Source: Mycoplasmopsis bovigenitalium (lineage in GTDB: Bacteria; Bacillota_I; Bacilli_A; Mycoplasmatales; Metamycoplasmataceae). Taken from it: a stretch of 64,000 nucleotides of DNA. Shown piece after piece: positions 23,328-33,283 of this stretch. The position numbers and the translations under genes are program-made. The stretch spans positions 744,001 through 808,000 of the forward strand of contig NZ_LR214970.1 in assembly GCF_900660525.1 (NCBI RefSeq), written 5' to 3'. The notes under the pieces were generated by a model that saw only the letters and a list, made by a program, of their open reading frames with translations, did no database searches and had not been told where the DNA came from. Position 1 is the stretch's first letter. Each line of letters begins with the position of its first letter.

Positions 23328-23789
23328 ATGACAAAAAAAATAGTTGCATTTGCAAGCGACCACGCCGCAGTTGAGTTAAAAAATAAACTTGTTGAATATA
23401 TAGAATCATTAGGCTATCAAGCAGTTGATTTTGGACCAAAAGACGAAACACAAAAAGAATCTTATTCTCTACAAGGCCACAAATTAGCAAACTATGTTAA
23501 AAATAATGAAGTTGAATTTGGAATTGGATTGTGTGGAACTGGTTTAGGTATTTCATATGCATTGAATCGTCACCACGGAATAAGAGCCGCAAGAATTGCA
23601 AGTGTAGAAGATGCAATGTTAGCAAAACAACATAACAATGCTAATGTTTTGGTATTAGGCGGAAGACAAGTTTCATTTGAATTAGCTAAACAAATGGTTG
23701 ATGAATATATAAAAACTCAATTTGAAGGCGGAAGACACCAACAAAGAATAGAAGATATTGAATTATCTGAAGAAAACTGTGAATGTTAA
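23328..23789 (+). CDS. rpiB: Ribose-5-phosphate isomerase B
   Basis: Interconverts ribose 5-phosphate and ribulose 5-phosphate; 153 residues. Visible RpiB/LacA/LacB signatures are FASDHAAVELK at the N-terminus, GIGLCGTGLGISYALNRHHGIRAA with the active-site Cys, and NANVLVLGGRQVS. The ATG at 23328 follows AAAAGGAG at the right distance; an in-frame ATG five codons earlier would place that site inside the coding region. LacAB galactose-6-phosphate isomerases are close relatives, but as a lone gene RpiB is the better call. It ends at tandem terminators. Confidence 0.92.
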   Translation: MTKKIVAFASDHAAVELKNKLVEYIESLGYQAVDFGPKDETQKESYSLQGHKLANYVKNNEVEFGIGLCGTGLGISYALNRHHGIRAARIASVEDAMLAKQHNNANVLVLGGRQVSFELAKQMVDEYIKTQFEGGRHQQRIEDIELSEENCEC

Positions 23790-23827
23790 TTTACTAAATG
23801 AATTGTTTTTTCAATTAATTTAGTAAA
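23790..23827 (+). terminator. First terminator-like hairpin after rpiB
   Basis: Long A+T stem TTTACTAAATGAATTG / CAATTAATTTAGTAAA with a T6 loop, followed by A-rich sequence. It may serve the plus strand weakly. Confidence 0.5.
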
Positions 23828-23845
23828 AAATAATAATATAAATTA

Positions 23846-23879
23846 GCATTAGTAAAATTAATTTACTAACGCTTTTTTT
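23846..23879 (+). terminator. Second terminator after rpiB
   Basis: GCATTAGTAAA / TTTACTAACGC stem with one A-C mismatch, then TTTTTTT. It shares the TTAGTAAA arm with the preceding hairpin. Confidence 0.75.
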
Positions 23880-23888
23880 ATAAACTTT

Positions 23889-23894
23889 TATAAT
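23889..23894 (+). promoter_or_regulatory. -10 box of the YihY-family gene
   Basis: TATAAT ten bases before the ATG at 23905, without a ribosome-binding site. Confidence 0.5.
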
Positions 23895-23904
23895 TCTATT
23901 AATA

Positions 23905-24954
23905 ATGAAGAATACAAATAATGAAAAAATTTATACGGGTTTAGAGCTCAAAAAACTTAAAAAAGCCTATCGAAAAAGTAATAAAAAATCATTAATTTCA
24001 AAAAATATAATACCAAACGAGTCAAAAGGTTGGGTTATTGTAGAAACAATAATTAAATGATTTATAAAAATAATATTGCTTGTTTCTACACCAAAAGACA
24101 GTTGAAAAAACAAAAATAAAAGTCGAGAACTCATAGATAGAACTTATTCAAAATTCATTTCTTCAGATTCAGTATTTATTCCTATTTCCTTATCGTTTTA
24201 TTTCTTGGTATCATTTGTGCCAATTTTAACTGTTTTAGTGTTGCTGCTTTCATTTATTTCTGATTATTCAACTGTATTTATTGATGTTATTTTAGATAGA
24301 ATAATTCCTGGCTTAAAACAAGTTATAAAAATGCCGCAAGTAGGCCCTAGCACTGGTTTCCAATATACAACAATAACATTGTTGCTACTAACATCGACCT
24401 GAATTGGTTCAAACGGATGAGGAAGATTTATATATCTACAAAATTACATTTATGGACATGAATCATTAGGTAACTTTTTTATAAACAGAATTAAAGGTTT
24501 CTTAATTGTTCTTTCAATAACACTTTACCTTTTTATTATGTCTGTAATTTACATTTATTTTTATAAACTTTTTAGCCTTGAATTTGATTCAACATCAGAA
24601 AAAACATTTTTCTATATCACATTTTATATCTATTTAATTTTTGTTGTATACATTGGTTTTACACTATTATTCAAATTTTCTCCTTCGTTTAAACTTACTT
24701 GAAATTCAGTATTACCAGGCGTGCTTATTGCTGCTATACCCAACATTTTATTTATCTCATCTTTTGGATTTTTATCCACTCAAATTGATTATAAAAAATA
24801 TGGCACGATTGGCACTTTTATGTATATTGCATTGTTTGTTTCTTCGGTTGCATATTTCTTATTTTTAGGCTTAATTGTGAATGAATCATATTATAAAACT
24901 TACTATTCATCATTCACTATTGCAAAGAATCAATTATTTAGAAAGAGGGTTTAA
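23905..24954 (+). CDS. YihY/BrkB-family inner membrane protein
   Basis: Polytopic membrane protein of 349 residues. A basic cytosolic N-terminus of about 80 residues precedes roughly six helices. PISLSFYFLVSFVPIL at the first helix, the TWIGSNGWGRFI turn and the late LPGVLIAAIP segment fit the YihY/BrkB (formerly RNase BN) family. Its function is not established in any bacterium I can cite with certainty; it is not a ribonuclease. TGA is Trp at several places. It stands alone between the rpiB terminators and the CIRCE element of dnaJ. Confidence 0.8.
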
Positions 24955-24971
24955 CTCTTTTTTAATTTAAT

Positions 24972-24998
24972 TTAGCACTCTTACATTCTTTGTGCTAA
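24972..24998 (+). promoter_or_regulatory. CIRCE operator upstream of dnaJ
   Basis: TTAGCACTC, nine bases, TTGTGCTAA. The left arm is the perfect CIRCE consensus; the right arm differs at its first two bases (consensus GAGTGCTAA). The right arm overlaps a TAAAAT -10 box (24996-25001) that lies seven bases before the ATG, so HrcA binding would block the polymerase directly. hrcA itself is not in the window. Confidence 0.9.
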
Positions 24999-25008
24999 AA
25001 TAATAAAC

Positions 25009-26082
25009 ATGAGTAAAAAAGACTATTATAAAATATTAGGTGTTTCGAAAAATGCGACTGACAAAGAAATAAAAACAGCATATCGAAAACTGGCAATGAT
25101 GTATCACCCCGACAAACTTAAAGATGGTACAAGTGATGCTAAAATGCAAGAACTTAACGAAGCATACGAAGTTTTAAGCGATAAACAAAAACGCGAAAAT
25201 TACGACCGTTATGGAAGCGAAGATGGGCCACAAGGTTTCGAAGGTTTTGGTGGATTTGGTGGATTTGGTGATATTTTTTCAAGTTTTTTTGGAGGCGGAT
25301 TTGGCTCACAAAGAAATACTGGCCCAATCAGAGGTGATGATCAATTAGCATCATTAACAATAAGTTTCAATGATGCAATTAAAGGTATTGAAATAACACA
25401 ACTTCTTTACAAATGAGAACAATGTTCAATTTGCCATGGAAAAGGTTCACAAAATCCAAGCGATATTATTACTTGTTCAATGTGTAATGGATCAGGGCAT
25501 AGACAAATTCAACAAAGAACACCTTTTGGAATAATTAATTCAACAACAACTTGCAGCAGTTGTGGCGGACAGGGCAAAATAAACAAAAACCCTTGTTCTG
25601 GTTGCAAGGGCAATCTTACAAACAAGGTTCAAAAACAAGTTAAATTTAATATAGCTCCTGGAACTGATAATGGTGAAAGAATTAAAATTACAGGCTACGG
25701 AAGCAGAGGGGAAAATGGCGGCCCTAATGGTGATTTATACATTGAAATTAAGGTTCAAAAACATAAACACTTTGAAAGAGATGGTTTAAATCTATACTTA
25801 GAATATCCAGTTTCATTCATTGACATAATAAAGGAAAATAATGTACTAGTACCAACCCCATATGGAAATGAAACCATTAAACTTAAAAAATCATATCAAA
25901 ACGGAAAAACTCTAATTTTAAATGGCAAGGGTGTTAGAAAATCTAATCGTGCAGGTGACTTAAAAATATTATTAAAGGTAGTAATTCCAGACCTATCCAA
26001 TAGTGAAATGAATAAATTGGCAAAATCATTAGAAGAATTTAATGATACAACAAACACAGATTACATAAAGTCTTTTAACTAA
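25009..26082 (+). CDS. dnaJ: Chaperone protein DnaJ
   Basis: Hsp40 co-chaperone stimulating DnaK, 357 residues. J-domain with the HPD motif (MMYHPDK, about residue 33), a Gly/Phe-rich linker ([12 protein letters not shown], about 75-105), a zinc domain with four Cys repeats ([32 protein letters not shown]) and C-terminal substrate domains. The fourth repeat has lost its final glycine. One TGA just before the zinc domain is Trp. It is controlled by a CIRCE element overlapping the promoter, so it should be heat-inducible through HrcA. It ends at a hairpin with a GCAA loop. Confidence 0.96.
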
Positions 26083-26102
26083 TAGCGCAAGCTATTTTTT
26101 TT
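26081..26102 (+). terminator. Terminator after dnaJ
   Basis: AATAGC-GCAA-GCTATT followed by T8; GNRA-type loop. Confidence 0.85.
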
Positions 26103-26132
26103 ATTAATATTAACATCTAATTATTAAATTGC

Positions 26133-26138
26133 TAAAAT
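26133..26138 (+). promoter_or_regulatory. -10 box of the gene at 26145
   Basis: TAAAAT six bases before the ATG; the same sequence and spacing class as the dnaJ promoter but without a CIRCE element. Confidence 0.45.
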
Positions 26139-26144
26139 AATTGT

Positions 26145-26624
26145 ATGAAAACCAAAAATGCCAATAAAAACAATGAATGATTAAAGGTTGAAAAAGGTAA
26201 TGAATATTCACAAAAGTCAATGTTAAAAAGCCTTTTAAAGTTGGATCCCGAATTAAACAAAAATGTTAATTGATATTTAGAAAAAACTGGGAATTTTCAA
26301 ATTATTAAAGAATTGGACGATTCTTTTGTTGAAAAATTTGAATCAAAATACCAATCTGAAGTTTCACCAATTGATACTGCAAAATTACTTGAGTTGCAAT
26401 CAGAATTGTTCATATTTGAAACAAAACAACAATCTTCGCCAATTAACATTTTTAAATCAGTATCATTCCAAGACAAAGAAATTGAGGAATTAATTAATAC
26501 ACATATTGAACAAATTCAAGTTGATTCTGACTATGATATTGGCTTAGATTCAAGATTCAACAATAAAGACACATTGGTAATAGATGAATCCTCAGAAATT
26601 GTTATCAATAAAATTCAACTTTAG
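26145..26624 (+). CDS. Uncharacterised acidic protein
   Basis: A 159-residue soluble protein that I do not recognise. It has a Lys/Asn-rich N-terminus (two TGA-Trp codons) and then a strongly acidic body with many Glu, Asp and Gln. Parts such as SPIDTAKLLELQSELFIFE look helical. No signal peptide, membrane segment or catalytic motif is visible. It sits between dnaJ and cmk-der. A TAAAAT box just before the ATG suggests its own leaderless transcript, possibly reading into cmk, which has its own AGGAG site. Confidence 0.75.
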
Positions 26625-26660
26625 TATATTATTAAATAATATAAATATTTAGGAGTCGTT

Positions 26661-27338
26661 ATGAGGAAGATTAATATAGCAATCGATGGACCGTCTGGTG
26701 CTGGCAAGTCAACAGTTTCGCAAGAAGTAGCAAGAAGATTAGGTTACACTTTTTTAAGTTCAGGTAGTGTTTATAGAGCTATCGCTTTTGTTATCCACGA
26801 GTTAAAAATTGATCACAAAAATGAGCAAGAAGTTAATAAATGTTTAGACGATAAAATTTTAAATATCCATTTAGCGGAAGGACAAAGAATTTTTGCAGGC
26901 TCAAAAGATATAACTCAACTAATTAGAGCTGATCACATTTCAAAAATTTCGTCTGATATTGCTATATACAAAGATGTTCGTAAATATGTTGTTGACTACA
27001 TACAAAGAATAACAAAAGCAAGCAAGGGTTACATTATGGATGGCAGGGATACTACTTACAGAATTATGCCTTATGCTGAAATTAAAATCTTTTTAACCGC
27101 TACTCCCGAAGAAAGAGCTAATCGAAGAATTCTTCAAAATAAGGAATTAGGATACGAAACAAATTTCGATGACGTGCTAAAAGCAGTCATCGAGCGAGAC
27201 TACCAAGATACAACCAGAAAAAATGACCCCTTAATGAAAGTTGAAGATGCAAAATTAATCGATTGTACCGACATGAGCTTTGAAAAAGTTGTTTTAACAA
27301 TTATTGAAATGATTAAGGAAGCAGTAAATGAGAAATAA
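26661..27338 (+). CDS. cmk: Cytidylate kinase
   Basis: Phosphorylates CMP and dCMP with ATP; 225 residues. The P-loop is GPSGAGKST at residues 9-17, followed by the SSGSVYRA motif and the CMP-binding [17 protein letters not shown] is in the lid. A good TTAGGAG site lies before the ATG. It overlaps der by 11 bases; cmk-der is a common mollicute/Firmicute order. No anomaly is seen. Confidence 0.95.
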   Translation: MRKINIAIDGPSGAGKSTVSQEVARRLGYTFLSSGSVYRAIAFVIHELKIDHKNEQEVNKCLDDKILNIHLAEGQRIFAGSKDITQLIRADHISKISSDIAIYKDVRKYVVDYIQRITKASKGYIMDGRDTTYRIMPYAEIKIFLTATPEERANRRILQNKELGYETNFDDVLKAVIERDYQDTTRKNDPLMKVEDAKLIDCTDMSFEKVVLTIIEMIKEAVNEK

Positions 27339-28638
27339 TGTAATTGCAATAATTGGCAAACCAAATGTTGGTAAAAGTACTTTATTTAATCGTTTAATTG
27401 GCAAACGTAGTTCTATTACTTATGATGAACCCGGCGTTACTCGTGACCGCTTATATGAAACTTTTGATTGAAATGGCAAAGAAATTAAAATAATTGACAC
27501 AGGCGGAATTGAAATTGAAAATAGACCTTTTCAAGAGCAAATCAGAGTTCAAGCCCAAATTGCTATTGATGAAGCTAATGTAATAATTTTTATGGTTGAT
27601 GGATCAAGTGAAATTACAAATGATGACCAAATGATATTAAGCATTCTAAGAAAAAGCGGCAAACCAATAATTGTTGTTGCTAATAAACTAGACAATATTG
27701 ACATGTTTAATTGATCATGGTATTCACTTGGTGTTGAGAATATTTTTAGAATTAGTGCACAACATGGTCATGGGATTGGTGATGTACTTGATGAGTGTTT
27801 GAAAAATTTAAATTTAGATGATTTAAAAACTGAGAAAAATTTCAAACTATCCATCATTGGTCGACCAAACTCAGGGAAAAGTTCTCTATTAAATTTATTA
27901 GCTGGTGAAGAACGCTCAATTGTTAGTGATATCGCCGGAACAACTCGTGATGCAGTTAAAACTTTTATAACAATAAAAAATCAAAATTTTGAAGTTGTTG
28001 ACACTGCGGGAATTACTAAAAAAAGCAAAATCGTCGATATGATTGATAAATATGCATTAATGCGTGCAATCAGCGCTCTTGATGAATCGGATTTATCAAT
28101 CATAATGATTGATTCTACAAAAGAATTGAGTCATTTTGACTCAAGAATTATTGGTTATGCTCTTGAAAATTCCAAGCCAATAATTATTGTTGTAAACAAG
28201 TGAGATTTAATTGAAAAAGAAACAAACACAATGGCAAATTTTGAAAAAAATATGCGCAATAAATTTCATTTTGTTCCTTGAGTTCCATTTTGCTTCGTCT
28301 CAGTATTGCATAATAAAAGAATAGACAAACTTTTAGACACAATAATTAAAGTTAAAGAAAATCTTGAACGCGATATTAAACCTTCATTGCTTTCTAACCT
28401 AATTAGAGAAACTCAACTTATTCAACCCGCAGCACCTTATAATGGCGGACGTTTAAATATTTATTTTGCACGTAAATTCATTGATTCAAGAATTCCTACA
28501 TTTGTTTTTTATGTTAATAACAAAAAATTCTTGCATTGAAGCTACGAAAGATATCTTGAAAAACAAATACGCCAAATGATTGATTTTACTGGATGTCCAA
28601 TAAAGTTAATATTTAAAAATAAATCAGGTTTAGAATAA
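27328..28638 (+). CDS. der: GTPase Der (EngA)
   Basis: Double GTPase acting in 50S subunit assembly, 436 residues. The first G domain has GKPNVGKST, the second GRPNSGKSS (near residue 178), each with its own DTGGI / DTAGI and NKxD-type motif (NKLD and NKWD, the latter using a TGA-Trp). The C-terminal KH-like domain follows. The start at 27328 lies inside the end of cmk. Further TGA codons are Trp. It ends in a terminator, so cmk-der form the operon. Confidence 0.95.
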
Positions 28639-28664
28639 ATATGGAATAATGGCCATATTTTTTC
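28637..28664 (+). terminator. Terminator after der
   Basis: AAATATGG / CCATATTT stem with a short loop and a following T run. Confidence 0.75.
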
Positions 28665-28756
28665 TTTTCACATTGAAAATTCAATCTTTATAAAAATTAA
28701 TGAATATTTTTTAAAAAATTAAATAAAATTAAATAAATACATAATGAAAGGAAAAT

Positions 28757-29029
28757 ATGACAAAAAAAGAATTCATAATTGAAGTTGCGGAAAAAATGGA
28801 CGTGCCAGTTAGAATTGTAAATGAGTTTTTTGATAAATTTGTTTTAGTTCTTAAAGACCGCTTAGTTGAAGGAGAAAAAGTTCAACTAAGTGCTCTAGGT
28901 ACTTTTGAAACAACTGAAAGAGCCGGCAGAACTTCAATAAACCCATTCACAAAAGAAACAGTTAAAATCGAACCTAAAAAAGTTATTAAATTCAAACCTT
29001 CTAAATTCCTTAAGGAAACAGTTAAATAA
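28757..29029 (+). CDS. hup: HU-family DNA-binding protein
   Basis: Histone-like nucleoid protein, 90 residues, acting as a dimer that bends DNA. The N-terminal helices (MTKKEFIIEVAEKM) and the beta-arm region with GTFETTERAGRTSINPFT are the bacterial HU signature; the arm carries the usual Asn-Pro. An AAAGGA site precedes the ATG. The roughly 90-base upstream region is nearly pure A+T and probably holds the promoter. It is closed by a strong terminator, so monocistronic. Confidence 0.95.
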   Translation: MTKKEFIIEVAEKMDVPVRIVNEFFDKFVLVLKDRLVEGEKVQLSALGTFETTERAGRTSINPFTKETVKIEPKKVIKFKPSKFLKETVK

Positions 29030-29036
29030 TTCTTAA

Positions 29037-29067
29037 TAAAACATCCGAAGCGATGTTTTATTTTTTT
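29037..29067 (+). terminator. Terminator after hup
   Basis: TAAAACATC / GATGTTTTA stem followed by a T run; it sits between convergent hup and recU and could serve hup. Confidence 0.85.
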
Positions 29068-29098
29068 ACCAAACATACTACAAAAACTATTCAAAAAG

Positions 29099-29581
29099 TT
29101 AAATTGAATGAAGATATGGTAAAAAATCAATAATACCAGGAAAAGTTAATTCAATATAGAATCCAGCTTGCTTTATTTCCTCATATGACCAAGATTTTTT
29201 TCAATGTTCCGCAAAATACCTTGCAGGTATTAAATAAAACTCATCGACATTTGAAAAAAGAACTATAAAAAACGCAATACCATTCATTTCATTAACTTTT
29301 TTAAGATACTCTATTTGGTGTTTTAATATATTTGATGCTGGGAGTCTATTTTCGTTAGTTGTTTTTGCTTCAAAAGCAATAAAACTACCTTTGTAACAAC
29401 CTATATAATCGACTGTACTCTTTTTAAATACATATGCGCCTGTAAGTTTATTATTTTCATTTACTTTAGCAAATTTAATTGGTAAAGTCTTTTTCTCAAT
29501 AAGAGCCTCATTATGTTGTTCATAATGATTTATTGTTTGATTGATAATTTTTTCTAGTAGCATTCCTCTGTTTTTGTTCAT
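29099..29581 (-). CDS. recU: Holliday junction resolvase RecU
   Basis: Gram-positive-type Holliday junction endonuclease, 160 residues. MNKNRGMLLEKIIN begins the family N-terminus (R-G-x-x-x-E). The metal-binding core is seen as TVDYIGCYKGSFIAFEAKTT: the Asp and the E-x-K. The C-terminus (WKKSWSYEEIKQAG) is recovered by reading TGA as Trp. The ATG at 29581 is preferred over an in-frame TTG three codons earlier. It is isolated on the minus strand, divergent from acpS and convergent with hup. Confidence 0.9.
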
Positions 29582-29717
29582 AAAATACAATTAATTATTT
29601 TTTGGAAAAAGCAATAAAAAGGAATTTTTTATTAAAATTATTCAAAAATTACAATCAATTAACAAAAATTATCAAACTTAATTAATATTAATATATATCT
29701 AAATATTAAAATTTAAT

Positions 29718-29723
29718 TATAAT
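29718..29723 (+). promoter_or_regulatory. -10 box of acpS operon (leaderless arrangement)
   Basis: TATAAT followed by six bases and the acpS ATG; no Shine-Dalgarno. Confidence 0.6.
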
Positions 29724-29729
29724 TACAAT

Positions 29730-30032
29730 ATGAAAATTGGAGTTGATATTACCAGTATTTCTAGGTTTAAACAGTTAACACCTGGATTTGAAAAACGATT
29801 TTGTCATATTGATGAATTAAAGAGGTTAGAAACACAAGTTGATAAGGCTCATTATCTAGCAAGTTTATGAGCAATTAAAGAAGCGCTTTTTAAAGCTGAT
29901 AATTCATTGTGTTTTTTTGACCAAATAAATATCCAAAAAAATAATGGCGTGTGAGTATATAAAGATTGAAAAATATTAACTTCTAATGAACAAGATTTAG
30001 TTGTTGCATTTGTAGCAACAGATAAGGAGTAA
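29730..30032 (+). CDS. acpS: Holo-[acyl-carrier-protein] synthase
   Basis: Transfers 4'-phosphopantetheine from CoA to the Ser of acyl carrier protein, 100 residues, normally a trimer. GVDITSISRF at the N-terminus (metal Asp), FEKRFCH, and LWAIKEALFKA carry the family motif W-x-x-K-E-A. Three TGA codons are Trp. It is the first gene of acpS-plsC-scpA-scpB; its substrate ACP is encoded at 40689. Confidence 0.93.
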
Positions 30033-30034
30033 CA

Positions 30035-30778
30035 ATGAGCTTTAATTTAAAGATGATATTTCTATGATGACATTTTTTATGATGTATGTGAAGTCTTAAA
30101 TCTCTTGCAAACAGATACAAAAGAATGCCCGAAGACACACCTCCACAGCTTCGCAATGATCAAGTATTAAAAAGAGCTAAACAATTATTGTGATATTTCA
30201 ATGTGAATATTGAAGTAAAAGGTTACGAAAACTTGCCAAAAGGACCTTCATTGTTATTACCAAATCATAAATCAAGTTTTGACCCTTTCATTGTTTTAGC
30301 AGCACTTGAACATAAAGATAAGAAATTAATGGGTAAAAATAGAATTCCTACATTTATTGCCAAAATTGAATTAAAAAGAAGAAAAATTATCAAATCAATC
30401 CTTGAAATATTAGATACTTTTTTCATTAATCGTAGCAATATTCGCCAGTCAATAAAAACATTAGATGAATTTGGCGAATTTGTAAAAACCAATAAAACAT
30501 CAGGAGTTATTTTCCCGGAAGGCACAAGAATTAACGAAGAGTCATTAGGTGAATTCAAAGCTGGTGCACTAAGAGTTGCTAAAAAATATTATTTACCTAT
30601 AGTTCCAGTAGCAATAAGCGACACAAGACAAGTTTTAAACAAAAACAGATGTAAAAAAATAAAAGTTAAAATCGAATTTTTAAAACCTATTAAGCAAAAC
30701 GAATTTATAACAATGGATAACCATGTTGTTTTAAATAAAGTTAAAAAACAAATTGAAGAGAGATTATTAAATGGATAA
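30035..30778 (+). CDS. plsC: 1-acyl-sn-glycerol-3-phosphate acyltransferase
   Basis: Second acyltransferase of phospholipid synthesis (makes phosphatidic acid), 247 residues. The catalytic NHKSSFDP (H-x4-D) lies near residue 76, and FPEGTR near 166 binds the phosphate. The Trp-rich N-terminal 20 residues, read through several TGA codons, look membrane-associated. It starts two bases after acpS and overlaps scpA by eight bases. Confidence 0.94.
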
Positions 30779-31526
30779 TTTATACATTAATGACAACAAA
30801 AAATTCGACATAAAAATTGAAAACTTTGATGGGCCCCTTGATTTGCTTTTAAGTCTTGTTCAAGATAAGCACAAAGATATCATGGACATCGATGTTGCTC
30901 AGTTGGCTAGCGCATATTTATCAATTATTCAAGATTTGCAAGATCACGAAATTGATTTAGCAAGCGAATATTTGGTTATGGCAGCAACCTTACTTGCTTT
31001 AAAAACCAAAATGATTCTTTATACCCCTGATGAAAAACCAGAAATTGAAGAAGACAAAAGGGAAATTTTAAGAAGACTTTACGAATATCAACAATTTAAA
31101 GAAGTTTCTAAAGCTTTGCGTGAACGCGAAGAATCCAGAAAAGAAATTTTCATTAAATCTCCGAGCGATATTGAAGAATTTTTAATTGATGATGACAAAA
31201 CACAACTTGACGGTCATTCAAATCCATTAAAATTAATAACAATTTTAAGAAAAATGTTTGAGCGAACTTATGCTCAAAAGTTAAGAAAAACCAAATTAGA
31301 CCACTTTCAATTAACACCACAAGATCAAATACCTTTTATACTTGATCTATTCAAAAAATACAATGAAGTTACATTCGAAATGATTTTTTCACAACCTTCA
31401 ATGGATCACTTTGTAATTACTTTTATCGCAATTTTAGTACTAGTTAAATCTCAAAAAATTGTTCTAGAACAAAAAGAACAATTTGGCACAATAACATTCA
31501 AAAAAGGACCTGATTATGAAAAATAA
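30771..31526 (+). CDS. scpA: Segregation and condensation protein A
   Basis: Kleisin subunit of the SMC-ScpAB condensin, 251 residues. FDGPLDLLLSLVQ at the N-terminus and LASEYLVMAATLLALKTKM are typical; the C-terminal winged helix would contact the SMC head. It overlaps plsC (8 bases) and scpB (11 bases), so ScpA and ScpB are probably made in fixed ratio. smc is not in the window. Confidence 0.95.
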   Translation: MDNLYINDNKKFDIKIENFDGPLDLLLSLVQDKHKDIMDIDVAQLASAYLSIIQDLQDHEIDLASEYLVMAATLLALKTKMILYTPDEKPEIEEDKREILRRLYEYQQFKEVSKALREREESRKEIFIKSPSDIEEFLIDDDKTQLDGHSNPLKLITILRKMFERTYAQKLRKTKLDHFQLTPQDQIPFILDLFKKYNEVTFEMIFSQPSMDHFVITFIAILVLVKSQKIVLEQKEQFGTITFKKGPDYEK

Positions 31527-32094
31527 TATTTTAGAAGCTCTACTTTATGTTCAAGGTGATGAAGGATTAAATCTTGAACAAGTTAAAGAAATTTTCAATC
31601 TAAATACAGTTCAAGAAGCAAAAAAAGTTATGAATGACTTCACAAAAGACTACAATAATCGAGATGGTGCTTTAAAAGTTGTAATTTTCAATGAAGTTTA
31701 CAAGCTAGCAACAAGAGAAACATACAAAGACTACATAACAAAACTAGTTCAAGTTGTCAAAAAACATCGTTTATCTAACGCCGCTATTGAGGTGGCTGGT
31801 ATTGTTGCATACAAACAACCAGTTACTCGTTCAATGGTTAATAACATTCGTGGTGTTGCAAGTGAACAAGTTATGAACACTTTGCTTGCAAAAGGAGTTA
31901 TTGAGGAAGTTGGAATTAGCCCCACTCCAGGGAACCCCGTTTTATACGGAATAACAAACAAATTTTATGATTATTTCAGAATTAGAACAATGGGCGATTT
32001 ACCAAAATTGACAGAGTTTAACTATATTGATGGTGTAGAATCAGAAAACGAAGACGAATTTAACTTCTTTGACTCACAAAGATCAGATAATTAA
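31516..32094 (+). CDS. scpB: Segregation and condensation protein B
   Basis: Winged-helix dimer that binds ScpA in the SMC condensin, 192 residues. Family features are ILEALLYVQGDEG near the start, the AAIEVAGIVAYKQPVTR stretch and a GNPVLYGITNKFYDYF segment. The tail is acidic and probably disordered. It follows scpA with an 11-base overlap and ends at a hairpin. Confidence 0.95.
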   Translation: MKNNILEALLYVQGDEGLNLEQVKEIFNLNTVQEAKKVMNDFTKDYNNRDGALKVVIFNEVYKLATRETYKDYITKLVQVVKKHRLSNAAIEVAGIVAYKQPVTRSMVNNIRGVASEQVMNTLLAKGVIEEVGISPTPGNPVLYGITNKFYDYFRIRTMGDLPKLTEFNYIDGVESENEDEFNFFDSQRSDN

Positions 32095-32116
32095 TAGTGG
32101 TTTTTACCACTATTTT
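32093..32116 (+). terminator. Terminator or attenuator after scpB
   Basis: AATAGTGGT / ACCACTATT stem with a short T loop, followed by only four T; termination may be partial. Confidence 0.6.
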
Positions 32117-32124
32117 GCATTATT

Positions 32125-32997
32125 ATGACCAAAAATACATATATTGCATCAGAAAATGATGAGGGTCGCAAGCTAATTAAATTCATAACTTCGATCTATA
32201 AAAAAACACCAAACTCAATCATTTACAAAACATTTCGCAAAGGCAACATAAAAATAAACTCTAAAAAAACCAAGGATCCAAACTATCTTATAAAAAATGG
32301 AGACGTTATTGATGTATATGGCATTGACCAAAATGACATATTTTTAATTGAAAAAGTAAAAAACACTCACTCATTCGACATTGTTTATGAGGATGAAAAT
32401 GTACTTTTAATCAATAAAGAAGAAGGTGTGCAGGTTCACTCTTCCCATAACTCATTAGATAGCCAAGTTTATTCATATTTGAATTTTAGCCAAATAAACT
32501 CTTTTAAACCTAGCCATGTTGGCAGATTAGACAAGTTAACAAGCGGTTTAATTATTTATGCTAAAAACTACAAGACATTAAAAATGCTGAATGAAAAGCA
32601 AAAATATTTAACCAAAATATATAAGTTCATTCCCCAAAATTTCATCGCAGATAATTTATACCAATTCAATTTAAAAAAAAATGAATACGATAAAAAAATG
32701 TTTGTTTCAAAAGACGTTGATTCTAAAATATCATCAACAAAAATATGATCAGAAAATAACGAATATTTTGCCCAAATTTTAACTGGAAGAAAGCACCAAA
32801 TTCGCGTTACTTGTGCTGCATTAAATGCGCCAATATTGGGCGATACTAAATATGGTGGCAAACCCGCAAAAAGAATGTATCTACATTCATTTAAACTTGT
32901 CTTTAATAACTTAACCAACCACCTTGAATACTTAAATAAAAAAGAATTTATAGCACTGCCAAAAAATTGAAAGGATAGCCATGAAGTCAATAGATAA
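32125..32997 (+). CDS. RluA/RluC-family 23S rRNA pseudouridine synthase
   Basis: Pseudouridine synthase of about 290 residues: an N-terminal S4-like RNA-binding region (about 15-70), then the catalytic domain with HVGRLDKLTSGLI containing the active-site Asp, and GRKHQIRV. The C-terminal third is found only when TGA is Trp. RluC-type specificity for 23S rRNA is likely by domain layout, but the exact uridine cannot be told. It overlaps gatC by 17 bases. Confidence 0.88.
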
Positions 32998-33283
32998 AGA
33001 AAAATTATTCAGCATAGTTAAACGTCTAATGATTGAACCTAGCGAACAAGTAATAGACCAAATATTGCTTGAATGAGAACAAATTCAACAACAAATGAAA
33101 ATTATGAATAAAATTGATACATCAAATATTGAGCCTCTTACTCACATTAATGAAACTCCATTAATTGATTTTTTGCGCGAAGATGTTGAAGATAATTCAT
33201 TTTCAATTTCCAAACAACAAATACTTGAAAATGCTCCTGAAAAAGATGATAATTACATAATTACAACAAGGGTGGTTAAATAA
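32981..33283 (+). CDS. gatC: Asp/Glu-tRNA amidotransferase subunit C
   Basis: Small stabilising subunit of GatCAB, 100 residues, which turns Glu-tRNA(Gln) into Gln-tRNA(Gln). The ATG lies inside the end of the pseudouridine synthase gene and follows AAAGGA. EPLTHINETP is the family's conserved segment (I-x-P-L-x-H), and FLREDV follows. One TGA is Trp. Its stop codon shares its last base with the gatA ATG. Confidence 0.88.

Noticed and set aside
23790-23880. Repeated TTAGTAAA arms as a possible CRISPR or mobile-element end
   Set aside because: Only two imperfect hairpins with T runs directly after rpiB; terminators explain them.
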